From: a virus
Virus record (IMG/VR): IMGVR_UViG_3300017917_002114
Location: 1 to 20,021 of that record
DNA length: 20,021 nucleotides
Strand: one strand, 5' to 3'
The translations under genes were made by a program, and so were the position numbers. This document shows positions 12,919 through 20,021 of this stretch, piece by piece; positions within the stretch are counted from its first letter, which is position 1; every line of letters starts with the position of its first letter. Under the pieces are notes generated by a model that was not told the origin of the DNA, did no database searches, and was given only the letters and a program-made list of their open reading frames with translations.

Positions 12919-14342
12919 TGGATTATTTTTACGACGGCCAGGTCAAAAGATACCTTACTCAGTTCATGAGGTTAATGAGTAATTTTAGTTACAAAGATGC
13001 TAGAGGCAATCTAATAGAAGTGCCTGTACGTTATGGTGATATGACTAGGCAAGTAGCTAATATTCTTAAAAAGAACAGCGAAAATACTATTCAAGGTGCA
13101 CCTTTTATATCATGCTACATTAAAGATCTTCAGCACGACAGAAATAGAATGCAAGATCCTACCTTCATCAGTAAGATCAGTGTCAGAGAACGAGACTACG
13201 ACGAACAAGCTCAGGAATATCTTAATACTCAAGGTCCAGGTTACACCATAGAAAGATTAATGCCCACACCGTATTTGGCCACATTTAATGCAGATATATG
13301 GGCAACAAATACTGATCAAAAGTTACAAATATGGGAACAAATTACTGTATTTTTTAATCCTAGTTTAGAGTTACAAAGTTCTGACAATTATATAGATTGG
13401 TCTAGTCTTAGTGTTGTTGAGTTAGTTAACCAAGTATTTGAATCGAGATCAATACCTCAAGGTTTAGAAACTGATATTAGTGTAACTACATTAAGTTTTA
13501 ATTGTCCTATCTGGATTAACCCGCCTGCTAAAGTTAAAAAGTTAGGTATTGTTACTAAAATTATTACCAGCGTTTTTGCCAGCGATGCTGTTAACCAAAT
13601 TAGTGCCACAGGATCCTATTCTGATTTAGCATTAGGCGATTTATTCAACAGCGATACACTAGTTGGAAAAACTGTGGTTACTCCTGGTAATTTTGGTCTG
13701 TTAGTTTTAAACAATACTGCTTCGTTGATTCTGCAAAAACAACCAGACGAAACTAGTTATGTAGCAGTTACTGATATAGACAAACGTACTAACTGGTATA
13801 AAATTTTAGATGTCTACCCTGGGCAATTTAAAGCAGGACTAAGCCAGATAAGACTATTAAGACCAGATAATACAGAAATAATTGCATATATTAGTTTAAA
13901 TCCCACAGATGATTTTAGTATGCAATTAAACTTTGACACAGATACAGTGCCTTCTAACACTAGTATAGGCGGGAGAGGAACTATAGATGCAATCATTAAT
14001 CCCCTTACTTATAGCCCAGAAAATAAAGTAGTAGGTACAAGATATTTGATTTTAGATGATATAAACATAAACAGTCAGTTCGGAGAAATAGGGTATGACG
14101 GGCCCGATGCTTGGAAGAATGATGACGGAACTGATTTTCAAGCTAGGACTAACGACATCATAGAGTGGGACGGAGATGCATGGCAGATATTATTCAATAG
14201 TAACACTGTAAGAACGCTAACATATATAACTAATTCATATACAGGAATTCAATATAAATGGTCTAACACTGTCGATGGATGGTCCTGGACCAAGAGCTTT
14301 GAAGGCATATATGATCCTGCGGCTTGGCGTTTGGTGTTATGA
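12918..14342 (+). CDS. 15: Tail completion / tail sheath terminator protein gp15, extended
   Basis: Caps the assembled tail tube and sheath and provides the docking face for the neck. The start MDYFYDGQVKRYLTQFMRLMSNF corresponds to T4 gp15 YFYNSSFRRYATLMGDLFSN; further shared segments are VPVRYGDMTRQVANILKKN, a conserved YTIERLMPTPYLATFNADIW stretch, and SFNCPIWINPPAKV (the W-x-x-PP near the end of the T4 core). T4 gp15 is 272 aa, but this one is 474 aa. After about residue 230 come additional beta-rich modules, including INPLTYSPENKVVGTRYLI, DIIEWDGDAWQILF and YKWSNTVDGWSWTKSFEGIY. It is translationally coupled to gp14 by a one-base overlap and to the Nudix gene by an ATGA overlap. Confidence 0.92.
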   Translation: MDYFYDGQVKRYLTQFMRLMSNFSYKDARGNLIEVPVRYGDMTRQVANILKKNSENTIQGAPFISCYIKDLQHDRNRMQDPTFISKISVRERDYDEQAQEYLNTQGPGYTIERLMPTPYLATFNADIWATNTDQKLQIWEQITVFFNPSLELQSSDNYIDWSSLSVVELVNQVFESRSIPQGLETDISVTTLSFNCPIWINPPAKVKKLGIVTKIITSVFASDAVNQISATGSYSDLALGDLFNSDTLVGKTVVTPGNFGLLVLNNTASLILQKQPDETSYVAVTDIDKRTNWYKILDVYPGQFKAGLSQIRLLRPDNTEIIAYISLNPTDDFSMQLNFDTDTVPSNTSIGGRGTIDAIINPLTYSPENKVVGTRYLILDDININSQFGEIGYDGPDAWKNDDGTDFQARTNDIIEWDGDAWQILFNSNTVRTLTYITNSYTGIQYKWSNTVDGWSWTKSFEGIYDPAAWRLVL

Positions 14343-14764
14343 AAGAAATTATTTGCAGTGGTGGTTTATTTTTAGCTAGAGATACTAAAAGATTTTTATT
14401 TTTATTAAGAACTCAGGGAAAGACAGCTAATACATGGGGATTTGTTGGGGGTAAAAAAGAACCTATAGATCTTACACCCTACGATACTTTAAATAGAGAA
14501 GTATCTGAAGAAATAGGAAAAACTCCTCCTATTAAAAAAATTATACCCCTTGAACAATATCTAAGCAACGATCAATCATTTAAGTATAACACCTATATAT
14601 TAATTGTTGACAAAGAGTTTACACCTTCTTTAAACATGGAACATTCTGGATATGCTTGGTGTAGCTTTGATCATTATCCAAAACCTCTACATCAGGGTGT
14701 TAAAGTTACATTGAATAATAGATTTATAAAAGACAAACTACAGCTAATATTAGACTTGATATAA
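14339..14764 (+). CDS. Nudix hydrolase
   Basis: Hydrolyses nucleoside diphosphates linked to another moiety; the natural substrate is not evident (oxidised nucleotide, ADP-ribose, NDP-sugar or RNA cap are all possible). The Nudix box is recognisable at residues 38-60: GGKKEPID ... REVSEEIG, with the metal-binding REVSEE (Glu54, Glu57, Glu58) intact. The first conserved Glu is replaced by Asp44, and the spacing to Arg53 is one residue longer than the canonical GX5EX7REUXEEXGU. I place the start at ATG 14339, which overlaps the gp15 TGA (ATGA), rather than the in-frame TTG at 14324; the resulting 141 aa fits a minimal Nudix fold. Its 3' end overlaps the opposing SDR gene by 15 nt. Confidence 0.88.
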   Translation: MKEIICSGGLFLARDTKRFLFLLRTQGKTANTWGFVGGKKEPIDLTPYDTLNREVSEEIGKTPPIKKIIPLEQYLSNDQSFKYNTYILIVDKEFTPSLNMEHSGYAWCSFDHYPKPLHQGVKVTLNNRFIKDKLQLILDLI

Positions 14765-15550
14765 ACTAAGTCCCTGTTCTAAACCTTGAAGTTTAATTGG
14801 AATCAACATCAGCTTTGTTCCGTTACCTGTTAAATTATTATTGCCTTTGTTTTCTACTATAACTTTACTGCTATCTAATCCGTGCATATCACAGAATTTT
14901 TTAGCCAAGGTACTTAATCTATATTTTTCATGATAAACACAGTTAATGTCTCGAACCGAATGTATATTGTATAAAAAATGCTTTAGTATTTCTACCAAAT
15001 CATCTAAGCTAATATAATCAAAATATATATCGTTAGATATTGTTATGGTTTTTTGTAAAGCAAGTTTTTTAAAAAATCGAGTTTCTTTTTCTGTGTGATG
15101 AAATACGCCAAATAATCTAAAATTATAAAAATTATCAGTTTCTTTTATTACTCTAGCAATTAAATTTTTAGCTAAACCGTAACTAGTATTAGGCAGATAA
15201 TTGACCAAACTTTCTTCATGTATGAATCTATTATCTTTTGATAGATCATACTCATAAGCTGTTCCTAAATTAAAAAATCTGTTAAATTTTAATCTATTAT
15301 TATATAGATTTTTAAACATTAATAAATTTTCATCGAGATATTTAGGATCTGTACTAAAAAGTTGTTCTCTCCCAACTAATGCCGTATGTATTACAACATC
15401 AAATGTATTTTTATTAAAAAAATTATTAACTTCTTCGGTGTTTAATAAATCTAATTGTTCCTTGCCAACAGCCAATATATTATTAGCTCTTAAATTTTTT
15501 GCAAGATAAGAGCCTACAAATCCTTTGCCGCCGGTAATTAGAACTTTCAT
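14750..15550 (-). CDS. NAD(P)-dependent sugar-nucleotide reductase/epimerase (extended SDR, RmlD-like)
   Basis: The Rossmann glycine motif TGGKGFVG at 6-13, an Asp/acidic strand end (QLDLLN), DVVIHTALVG at 51-60, the serine/threonine position in NLGTAYEY (94-101) and the catalytic Tyr124-x-x-x-Lys128 in SYGLAKN identify an extended SDR of the NAD-dependent epimerase/dehydratase group. FDYI-type substrate-loop residues follow (YFDYISLDDLVEIL). At 266 aa it is shorter than GalE-type epimerases (about 330) and near RmlD or GDP-fucose-synthase reductases (about 290-310). It directly follows RmlC with a 4-nt ATGA overlap, which supports a reductase finishing a dTDP-6-deoxy-L-hexose. GDP-fucose synthase-like activity is the alternative. 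It is very AT-rich compared with the structural genes, suggesting recent acquisition. Confidence 0.82.
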   Translation of the reverse strand: MKVLITGGKGFVGSYLAKNLRANNILAVGKEQLDLLNTEEVNNFFNKNTFDVVIHTALVGREQLFSTDPKYLDENLLMFKNLYNNRLKFNRFFNLGTAYEYDLSKDNRFIHEESLVNYLPNTSYGLAKNLIARVIKETDNFYNFRLFGVFHHTEKETRFFKKLALQKTITISNDIYFDYISLDDLVEILKHFLYNIHSVRDINCVYHEKYRLSTLAKKFCDMHGLDSSKVIVENKGNNNLTGNGTKLMLIPIKLQGLEQGLSLYQV

Positions 15551-16095
15551 AAATCAAACTTATAACAGTTTTCCCAACTTGGGTTATTTAGATCACGATC
15601 ACTAATAATAAGATTATCTTTAATTTTCCAATTAATGTTTAAAGATTTATCATTGTAATCTACCCCACATTCGTTGTTAGGAGCATGGTATTCATCAACT
15701 TTATATCCTACAAACGTGTTTGGCTCTAGGGTTACAAATCCGTGATATAAACCTTTAGGGACAAACAGTAATTGGGGAGTTTTCGAATCTAATGTTACTG
15801 AAACGTGCTGTCCATATGTTGGAGAATTTATTCTGGCATCTACTACAACATCTTGTATAGACCCTGTTAGAACCATAATTAATTTAGCTGGGACAAATTT
15901 ACTATTTTGAGAATGCAATCCTCTTAGTGTCCCTTGTAGGTTGTTATAACTCCAAAATTCGAAAATAAAATCTGTATCAATTCCAAAATCTTTTAACCAA
16001 TTTTCTTTATAGGTTTCGGAAAACCATCCTCTATTATCAATTTTTCTTTCCAAATTGATTAATTTTAATCCGTGTAGAGATAATTCTTGCATCAT
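15547..16095 (-). CDS. rmlC: dTDP-4-dehydrorhamnose 3,5-epimerase (RmlC-like)
   Basis: Cupin-fold epimerase acting on dTDP-4-keto-6-deoxyglucose, normally third in dTDP-L-rhamnose synthesis. At 182 aa it has the normal length. Signature segments are DNRGWFSETYK (20-30), GTLRGLHSQ (55-63) with the catalytic His61 and Arg59, Lys71, GSIQDVVVDARINSPTYG (78-95), LFVPKGLYHGF (110-120), Tyr131 in GYKVDEYHAP, NECGV, and SDRDLNNPSW with Asp168 in the position that pairs with the catalytic His. All key residues appear present, so it is probably active. No Shine-Dalgarno precedes the ATG pair at 16095, only an AT-rich GATAAATT box. The SDR gene overlaps its stop. RmlA and RmlB are not in the window, so the substrate would come from the host or from phage genes elsewhere. 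Confidence 0.93.
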   Translation of the reverse strand: MMQELSLHGLKLINLERKIDNRGWFSETYKENWLKDFGIDTDFIFEFWSYNNLQGTLRGLHSQNSKFVPAKLIMVLTGSIQDVVVDARINSPTYGQHVSVTLDSKTPQLLFVPKGLYHGFVTLEPNTFVGYKVDEYHAPNNECGVDYNDKSLNINWKIKDNLIISDRDLNNPSWENCYKFDL

Positions 16096-16101
16096 AATTA
16101 T

Positions 16102-16109
16102 AATTTATC
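16102..16109 (-). promoter_or_regulatory. Weak late-promoter-like box (GATAAATT) of rmlC
   Basis: The minus strand reads GATAAATT, 6/8 to TATAAATA, ending 6 nt before the rmlC ATG with no Shine-Dalgarno between. It resembles the gp17, gp13 and gp54-like arrangement but the match is weaker. The 37-nt gap after the fibre-like gene holds no terminator that I can see. Confidence 0.35.
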
Positions 16110-16132
16110 GTGCAAAACTATCAAAGAGAAAA

Positions 16133-18556
16133 TTATTGAACGAACCAATTAAAGCCGTCTGAAACAATAGTCCTGTTAGAAACTGTTGATATAACTGCTA
16201 AGAACGAAGTTGAAGTATCTCTTACATTTATTGAAAAGAGTGTTGATCTATTTCTAAATAACAATCTATAACCTGAAGTAGCTGCACCGGCAGCCGGTAA
16301 GAATACATCGCTAGTAGCTATGGTAGGATTAGCTGTAATTATGTTAGCAATAATATTGCTAGTAGTTAGTGTTACATTATTTCCAGACTGCAAAGCAACT
16401 AAATCTAATACTGTTTCTTTAATTACACCACCAACTTGTAAATTTGAAGAAATAGTAGTTGTGCCTGTACCATTTGGAGAAATAGTAATATTTTGATTAG
16501 TTAACAACGAAGAAATAGTTACTGTGGCACTGTTACCAGATCTTGTAAATGTTAAATCATTAAATGAATTAGCAGTCAAAGGTCCATTAATAACAGTAGT
16601 TGCAGTTACCTGAACTCTAGTTGCCGATAAACCAATATTACCAGTACCATTTCCTTGTATGTTTAATCCTTGGTTGGTATTAAACGGATAGACAGTTAAG
16701 TTTGTAGAAGTGCTATAGTCAATAACTAGATCATTAAATCTTGAAGCAGTAGCAGTTTCATTAACTGATAATCCGCCTACAACATTTGTAACTCTAGAAG
16801 CAGTACCTATGAATACTGTTCCAGATCCGTTGCCAACTAAGAATAAATTATTATTTGTAAGGCTAGGTCGAACTCTTGATATAGAACCTAAACCTTTTGA
16901 AACTTCAATTTCATTAAATCTTGTAGCTTCTAACGATCCTAAAACAAAAGTACTGGTATTGAATGTAGCAGATGTAACAGCATTTATTAATATGCTATTG
17001 CCTGATAGAGTTAGAACGCCAGTTCCAGTAGTGTTAATTGTTAAACTTTGACTATTGTCTGGATAAATGTTACCTGTAGCAAGTTTTATTCCGTTATAGT
17101 GGCCGCCTATATATACATTTCCTGTGGCGCTAATACCTCCGTTGGTTCTAATAGAACCGTTTGTAGTATCAGTAGCCGGTGTAGAAATTCTAACCCATAA
17201 TTGATTTGAGTCTAACCAAAGATTTTGACTTCCTGATTGATCTACAACTAGTCTAGAATTTGTGGCGCTCGACGCATAAATTTCTGAGCTACCAAGACCT
17301 CTGCTTTCAATTCTTAATCTTGGAGAATCTGCAGGATTACTACTACCTGATAAAAGATGTAGACCAATCTGTGTGGTAGTAGAGTTTACTAAAATTCCTC
17401 CAGGAGTTTGTAAGAATCCTTTAATTATACTTGCCCCTTCTACTGCTATTCCGCCGGCTGAATATATCGAAGCAGTTGTAGAAAGTTGTTGAGTTGTAGT
17501 ATTCCAAAATGAAGCCTGTGACGAAGACCCGGCAGTTATTTGACCGTTAGCATCAACTGTTGAAAAGAGTCCAAAGTTTCTTCCGAGAATAGTGTCACCT
17601 ATTGGTCCAACAAATAATCCTGCAACAACATTACCGGTGACACCCACTCCACCGGTAACTTGAACGGTACCTGTATTAACATTAGTTGCAGCTATTCCGG
17701 CAGTAGCCCTTAGACTTGGAACATCTAGTCTTACACTACTGGTAAATTTATCCGGCGCATTACTGTAAGTAAAGTTTGCTGTAGTTCCGTCAATTTCGAA
17801 GCCGGCACCCGATGCTATAGCTGTAGTTGTCGAACCTTTTGCTAATGTTATTAATTTGTCAGTAATGTCTAAATTAGTTGTATTAAGATATGTTAATGTT
17901 CCGTTAACTCTAAAATTTCCGCCTACAGTTACATTTCCGCCTACATTTAAATTTTCCCCAATTCCGACACCACCAAATGCTACGATTGCTCCGGTATCGG
18001 TTCCTGCACTAGTTGTAAAATCTCTTATTATCAAACTACCTAAATTATCATTATAGGTAAAATCTGGACTAAACGCTGTAGTACTAGGTGCTGTTTGAAA
18101 TGGTACTTGCCATTGTCCCCCGCCTGCAATGTTTGTAGCAGTGGTAGTGGAAGTCCAAATGCCTTTAGTTCCGTCGCTAACTAGATAAGTTCCCGTTGCG
18201 CCGATTGCAATAAATCCTGTAGTACCGGTGCTAACCTGATAGATAAGTGCGCCCGGTGTACCGCCTGCTATATTTGTAGCAGTACTAACAGATCCAAAAA
18301 TTGGTCCGTAGAAAGTTGCTGTACCATAAACAGTTAGATTTCGACCAATTATTACACTTTTACCAAAGTAACCACCACCTAGTACAACCAGATCTCCAGT
18401 CGAACTACTGACTGTTTCATTACCGCCTATGAGATATAAACGATCAAGAACATTATTAAAGTCACGGCGCCAGCTTTTATAGGCAGAAATGTAAATGTAT
18501 TTGATACCATTTACAATTGCTGTTTGGCCGTTTACTGGAGTTAGTGGAAATCCCAT
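16133..18556 (-). CDS. Tail-fibre-like structural protein with repeated beta modules (807 aa)
   Basis: Probable distal tail or baseplate fibre component. It is built almost entirely of Gly/Thr/Ser/Asn/Val-rich repeats with the recurring pattern TG-x-(I/L/V)-x-(V/T)-x-GG-(V/I)-G(V/I)-x-(G/E)N-(L/V)-x-VGG: TGDLVVLGGGYFGKSV, TGAIVAFGGVGIGENLNVGG, TGTVQVTGGVGVTGNVVAG, GSIRTNGGISATGNVYIGG. A second half repeats 'FN-(E/D)-(I/L)...LTxxxxLxxxGNGTGxxxIG' units, and the C-terminal 100 residues (VALQSGNNVTLTTSNIIANIIT ... LLFRNRSTLFSINVRD ... DGFNWFVQ) look like a compact cap domain. The start MGFPLTPVNGQTAIVNGIKY follows the collagen-repeat gene stop by 15 nt with AGGAATAG as ribosome site. Receptor specificity cannot be inferred. 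Confidence 0.82.
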   Translation of the reverse strand: MGFPLTPVNGQTAIVNGIKYIYISAYKSWRRDFNNVLDRLYLIGGNETVSSSTGDLVVLGGGYFGKSVIIGRNLTVYGTATFYGPIFGSVSTATNIAGGTPGALIYQVSTGTTGFIAIGATGTYLVSDGTKGIWTSTTTATNIAGGGQWQVPFQTAPSTTAFSPDFTYNDNLGSLIIRDFTTSAGTDTGAIVAFGGVGIGENLNVGGNVTVGGNFRVNGTLTYLNTTNLDITDKLITLAKGSTTTAIASGAGFEIDGTTANFTYSNAPDKFTSSVRLDVPSLRATAGIAATNVNTGTVQVTGGVGVTGNVVAGLFVGPIGDTILGRNFGLFSTVDANGQITAGSSSQASFWNTTTQQLSTTASIYSAGGIAVEGASIIKGFLQTPGGILVNSTTTQIGLHLLSGSSNPADSPRLRIESRGLGSSEIYASSATNSRLVVDQSGSQNLWLDSNQLWVRISTPATDTTNGSIRTNGGISATGNVYIGGHYNGIKLATGNIYPDNSQSLTINTTGTGVLTLSGNSILINAVTSATFNTSTFVLGSLEATRFNEIEVSKGLGSISRVRPSLTNNNLFLVGNGSGTVFIGTASRVTNVVGGLSVNETATASRFNDLVIDYSTSTNLTVYPFNTNQGLNIQGNGTGNIGLSATRVQVTATTVINGPLTANSFNDLTFTRSGNSATVTISSLLTNQNITISPNGTGTTTISSNLQVGGVIKETVLDLVALQSGNNVTLTTSNIIANIITANPTIATSDVFLPAAGAATSGYRLLFRNRSTLFSINVRDTSTSFLAVISTVSNRTIVSDGFNWFVQ

Positions 18557-18571
18557 GTTATACTATTCCTA

Positions 18572-20021
18572 TTATTTTACTACGCATTCAACTAGACTGT
18601 CTTCACCGTCTTCGAGAGCATAAGCAAACGGTTGCTTACCGTTATTTACAGCCCAACCTTGCCCATTGTCTGTAGGCCATATGGCATCACCTTTCTTAAC
18701 TTTGCCCTTGATTTTAACAGGAACTCGACCTAGCAATGCTATAGCTTGGCCTTCACTACTGCTATTCATTAGATAAGCTGGTTTAGCAGAAATAACACCA
18801 AGTACATAGTCATTGTTACCTGTAACCATTGTAGCTTCATTAGGACCACCAACCTTAACTACTGTTCCTACAGAATATTCTTTGTCTGTTAGATACTTTT
18901 CTGCCACGTCAGCGTATTGCGCCGAAGTTGCAGTTCCTCTAAAGAACCTAGCATATACGTCATTAGAAGCATTAGTTAGATATAAATCTGCAGATGGTAA
19001 ATTATATCTACTAGGACTTGCCTGATATTGCAGATAATAAGTGTTGGTTGCGCCTAGATATACATAGCCGCCGTTAGCCCTTAACTGGTTCGATGTTACT
19101 GTTGTACCGTCAAATGTAAAGGCCGCGCTAGTAGCTAATATGTTACTAGCATTCTTATACAGAACTTGGTTAGCAGAACCAACTGTAGCTAAGTTACCTG
19201 CAGAACCTTGGAAGCCAATATTACCTGTACTACCTTGGAAACCAATAGCACCGATACTTCCAGTCCATCCTTGAATACCTTGGCTACCCCTAAATCCAGC
19301 CGAACCTTGGAAACCTGTTGGACCAACGCCGCCTGCAGAACCTTGGAAACCTTGGCTACCTCTAAATCCAGCACTTCCAGTAAATCCAGAACTTCCTAAG
19401 AAACCTGCTGATCCTTGGAATCCAACTCCGCCTGCACTACCCCGATAACCAGCAGATCCATAATAACCGGGAGAACCAAAATAACCCACCGATCCAGTAT
19501 AACCTGCTGAGCCCCTATACCCTTCTGAACCTCTAAATCCTGATGATCCTTGGAAACCGATTGATCCAGTATATCCTGCAGAACCCCCATATCCCGGTCC
19601 AGCGGATCCTTGGAATCCAACATTACCTGTACTACCTTGGAAACCTACTGATCCTTTAAAACCTTCCGAACCTCTAAAACCTTCGCTACCAATATAACCT
19701 GCAGATCCTCTGTAACCAATGCTTCCTTGATAACCAGCAGACCCCTGGAATCCGACGCCAGAGCTACCTTGGTAACCAGCACTACCCCAATAGCCGATTG
19801 ATCCAGTATATCCTGTTGAACCTCTATAACCCTCTGATCCTCTAAAACCTTCTGAACCAGAATAGCCTGCGCCCGCTGATCCTTGATAACCAGCTGATCC
19901 TCTATAACCCTCTGAGCCTCTATAACCTGCTGATCCATAGAAACCTACAGCACCAATACTTCCCGCATAACCTGCTGAACCGGTATATCCTGCAGAACCA
20001 TAATAGCCCGCTGATCCTCGA
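18572..20021 (-). CDS. Collagen-like tail fibre protein (N-terminus beyond right edge)
   Basis: The frame is open to the right edge; the apparent start at 19489 is only a GTG (Val) inside the repeat, so the gene continues leftward from outside the window. In-window residues 1-277 are about 90 Gly-x-y triplets, mostly alternating GS(A/E/Q/I) and G(Y/F)(R/Q/T), with three two-residue interruptions (GA, GV, GP). After residue about 277 comes a non-repetitive C-terminal part: a short strand region (NQVLYKNASNILATSAAFTFDGT), then ARFFRGTATSAQYADVAEKYLTDKEYSVGTVVKVGG and VLGVISAKPAYLMNS, ending KGDAIWPTDNGQGWAV ... SLVECVVK. The latter recalls the C-terminal trimerisation/autoprocessing domains (Peptidase_G2-like) of phage fibres, a tentative link. 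It is followed by the 807-aa fibre-like gene. Confidence 0.85.
   Translation of the reverse strand, partial: RGSAGYYGSAGYTGSAGYAGSIGAVGFYGSAGYRGSEGYRGSAGYQGSAGAGYSGSEGFRGSEGYRGSTGYTGSIGYWGSAGYQGSSGVGFQGSAGYQGSIGYRGSAGYIGSEGFRGSEGFKGSVGFQGSTGNVGFQGSAGPGYGGSAGYTGSIGFQGSSGFRGSEGYRGSAGYTGSVGYFGSPGYYGSAGYRGSAGGVGFQGSAGFLGSSGFTGSAGFRGSQGFQGSAGGVGPTGFQGSAGFRGSQGIQGWTGSIGAIGFQGSTGNIGFQGSAGNLATVGSANQVLYKNASNILATSAAFTFDGTTVTSNQLRANGGYVYLGATNTYYLQYQASPSRYNLPSADLYLTNASNDVYARFFRGTATSAQYADVAEKYLTDKEYSVGTVVKVGGPNEATMVTGNNDYVLGVISAKPAYLMNSSSEGQAIALLGRVPVKIKGKVKKGDAIWPTDNGQGWAVNNGKQPFAYALEDGEDSLVECVVK
19190..20020 (-). repeat. 18-bp tandem coding repeat (collagen-like GSxG[YF]x)
   Basis: About 46 degenerate copies of an 18-bp unit (minus strand, roughly GGATCAGCAGGTTATAGA) encode the hexapeptide GSxG(Y/F)x. 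Third positions and the x residues vary, so the copies are diverged rather than recently amplified. The repeat continues beyond the window edge. Only about three prolines occur in 277 residues. Confidence 0.9.

Noticed and set aside
14324-14338. TTG start giving a Nudix protein with five extra residues
   Set aside because: The ATG at 14339 forms a standard ATGA overlap with gp15 and begins the usual Nudix N-terminal strand; the TTG lies inside gp15 without a ribosome site.
19487-19489. Start codon of the collagen-like gene at 19489
   Set aside because: The codon is GTG encoding Val within an uninterrupted Gly-x-y repeat and the frame stays open to the right edge.
19189-19938. Minus-strand alternative-frame ORFs (61, 75 and 97 aa) in the collagen repeat
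   Set aside because: The 18-bp repeat keeps other frames free of stops; the products are repetitive (DQ/VL-rich) and overlap the clear Gly-x-y frame.

Overview
This window is part of the late (virion structure and DNA packaging) region of a T4-like myovirus genome. Recognisable T4-type products are gp17, gp16, gp4, gp19, gp18, gp1, gp13, gp14 and gp15, plus a gp54-like protein. The AT-rich composition, the 'NATAAATA' late-promoter-like boxes, the C-terminally enlarged gp14 and gp15, the collagen-like fibre and the short accessory sugar-nucleotide genes all resemble marine or freshwater T4-like phages (cyanophage and pelagiphage relatives). The host cannot be read from this sequence. No tRNA, CRISPR array, IS element or integrase was seen, and no stretch over 300 bases lacks a gene.

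Layout. On the minus strand, read right to left from the right edge: a collagen-repeat fibre protein (open at the right edge), an 807-aa fibre-like protein, then RmlC and an SDR-type sugar-nucleotide enzyme. On the plus strand, 11710-14764: gp14 (neck), gp15 (tail terminator) and a Nudix hydrolase. Back on the minus strand: gp13 (neck), divergent from gp14 across only 29 nt, then gp1 (dNMP kinase). A small plus-strand HNH/zinc-ribbon gene (9919-10254) overlaps the gp1 tail convergently. Then on the minus strand: gp18 (a very long sheath, 1111 aa), gp19 (tube), a strong hairpin, a TTG-start methyltransferase-like gene, a gp54-like tube initiator, a 125-aa conserved unknown, gp4 (head completion nuclease), gp16 (small terminase), two probable internal-head or core proteins of 203 and 230 aa, a UUCG terminator, and gp17 (large terminase), which runs off the left edge.

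How the genes work together. gp16/gp17 package DNA, gp4 finishes the head, gp13/gp14 form the neck, gp15 caps the tail, and gp18/gp19 with the gp54-like protein form the contractile tail. The fibre genes and the neighbouring RmlC/SDR/methyltransferase genes probably concern adsorption or a surface or virion sugar. gp1 and Nudix act on nucleotides.

Most notable signals: (1) several late-promoter-like boxes end only 5-7 nt before the ATG with no Shine-Dalgarno, including a back-to-back pair between gp13 and gp14 and a terminator-box-ATG junction at gp17, suggesting leaderless late mRNAs; (2) the 203-aa protein starts with an IPIII-like capsid-targeting peptide containing an (L/I)xE prohead-protease site, and the 230-aa neighbour carries a similar site near its C-terminus; (3) tail and neck proteins are enlarged by inserted or appended modules that look related to each other; (4) an RmlC plus reductase-like pair is embedded among tail genes.
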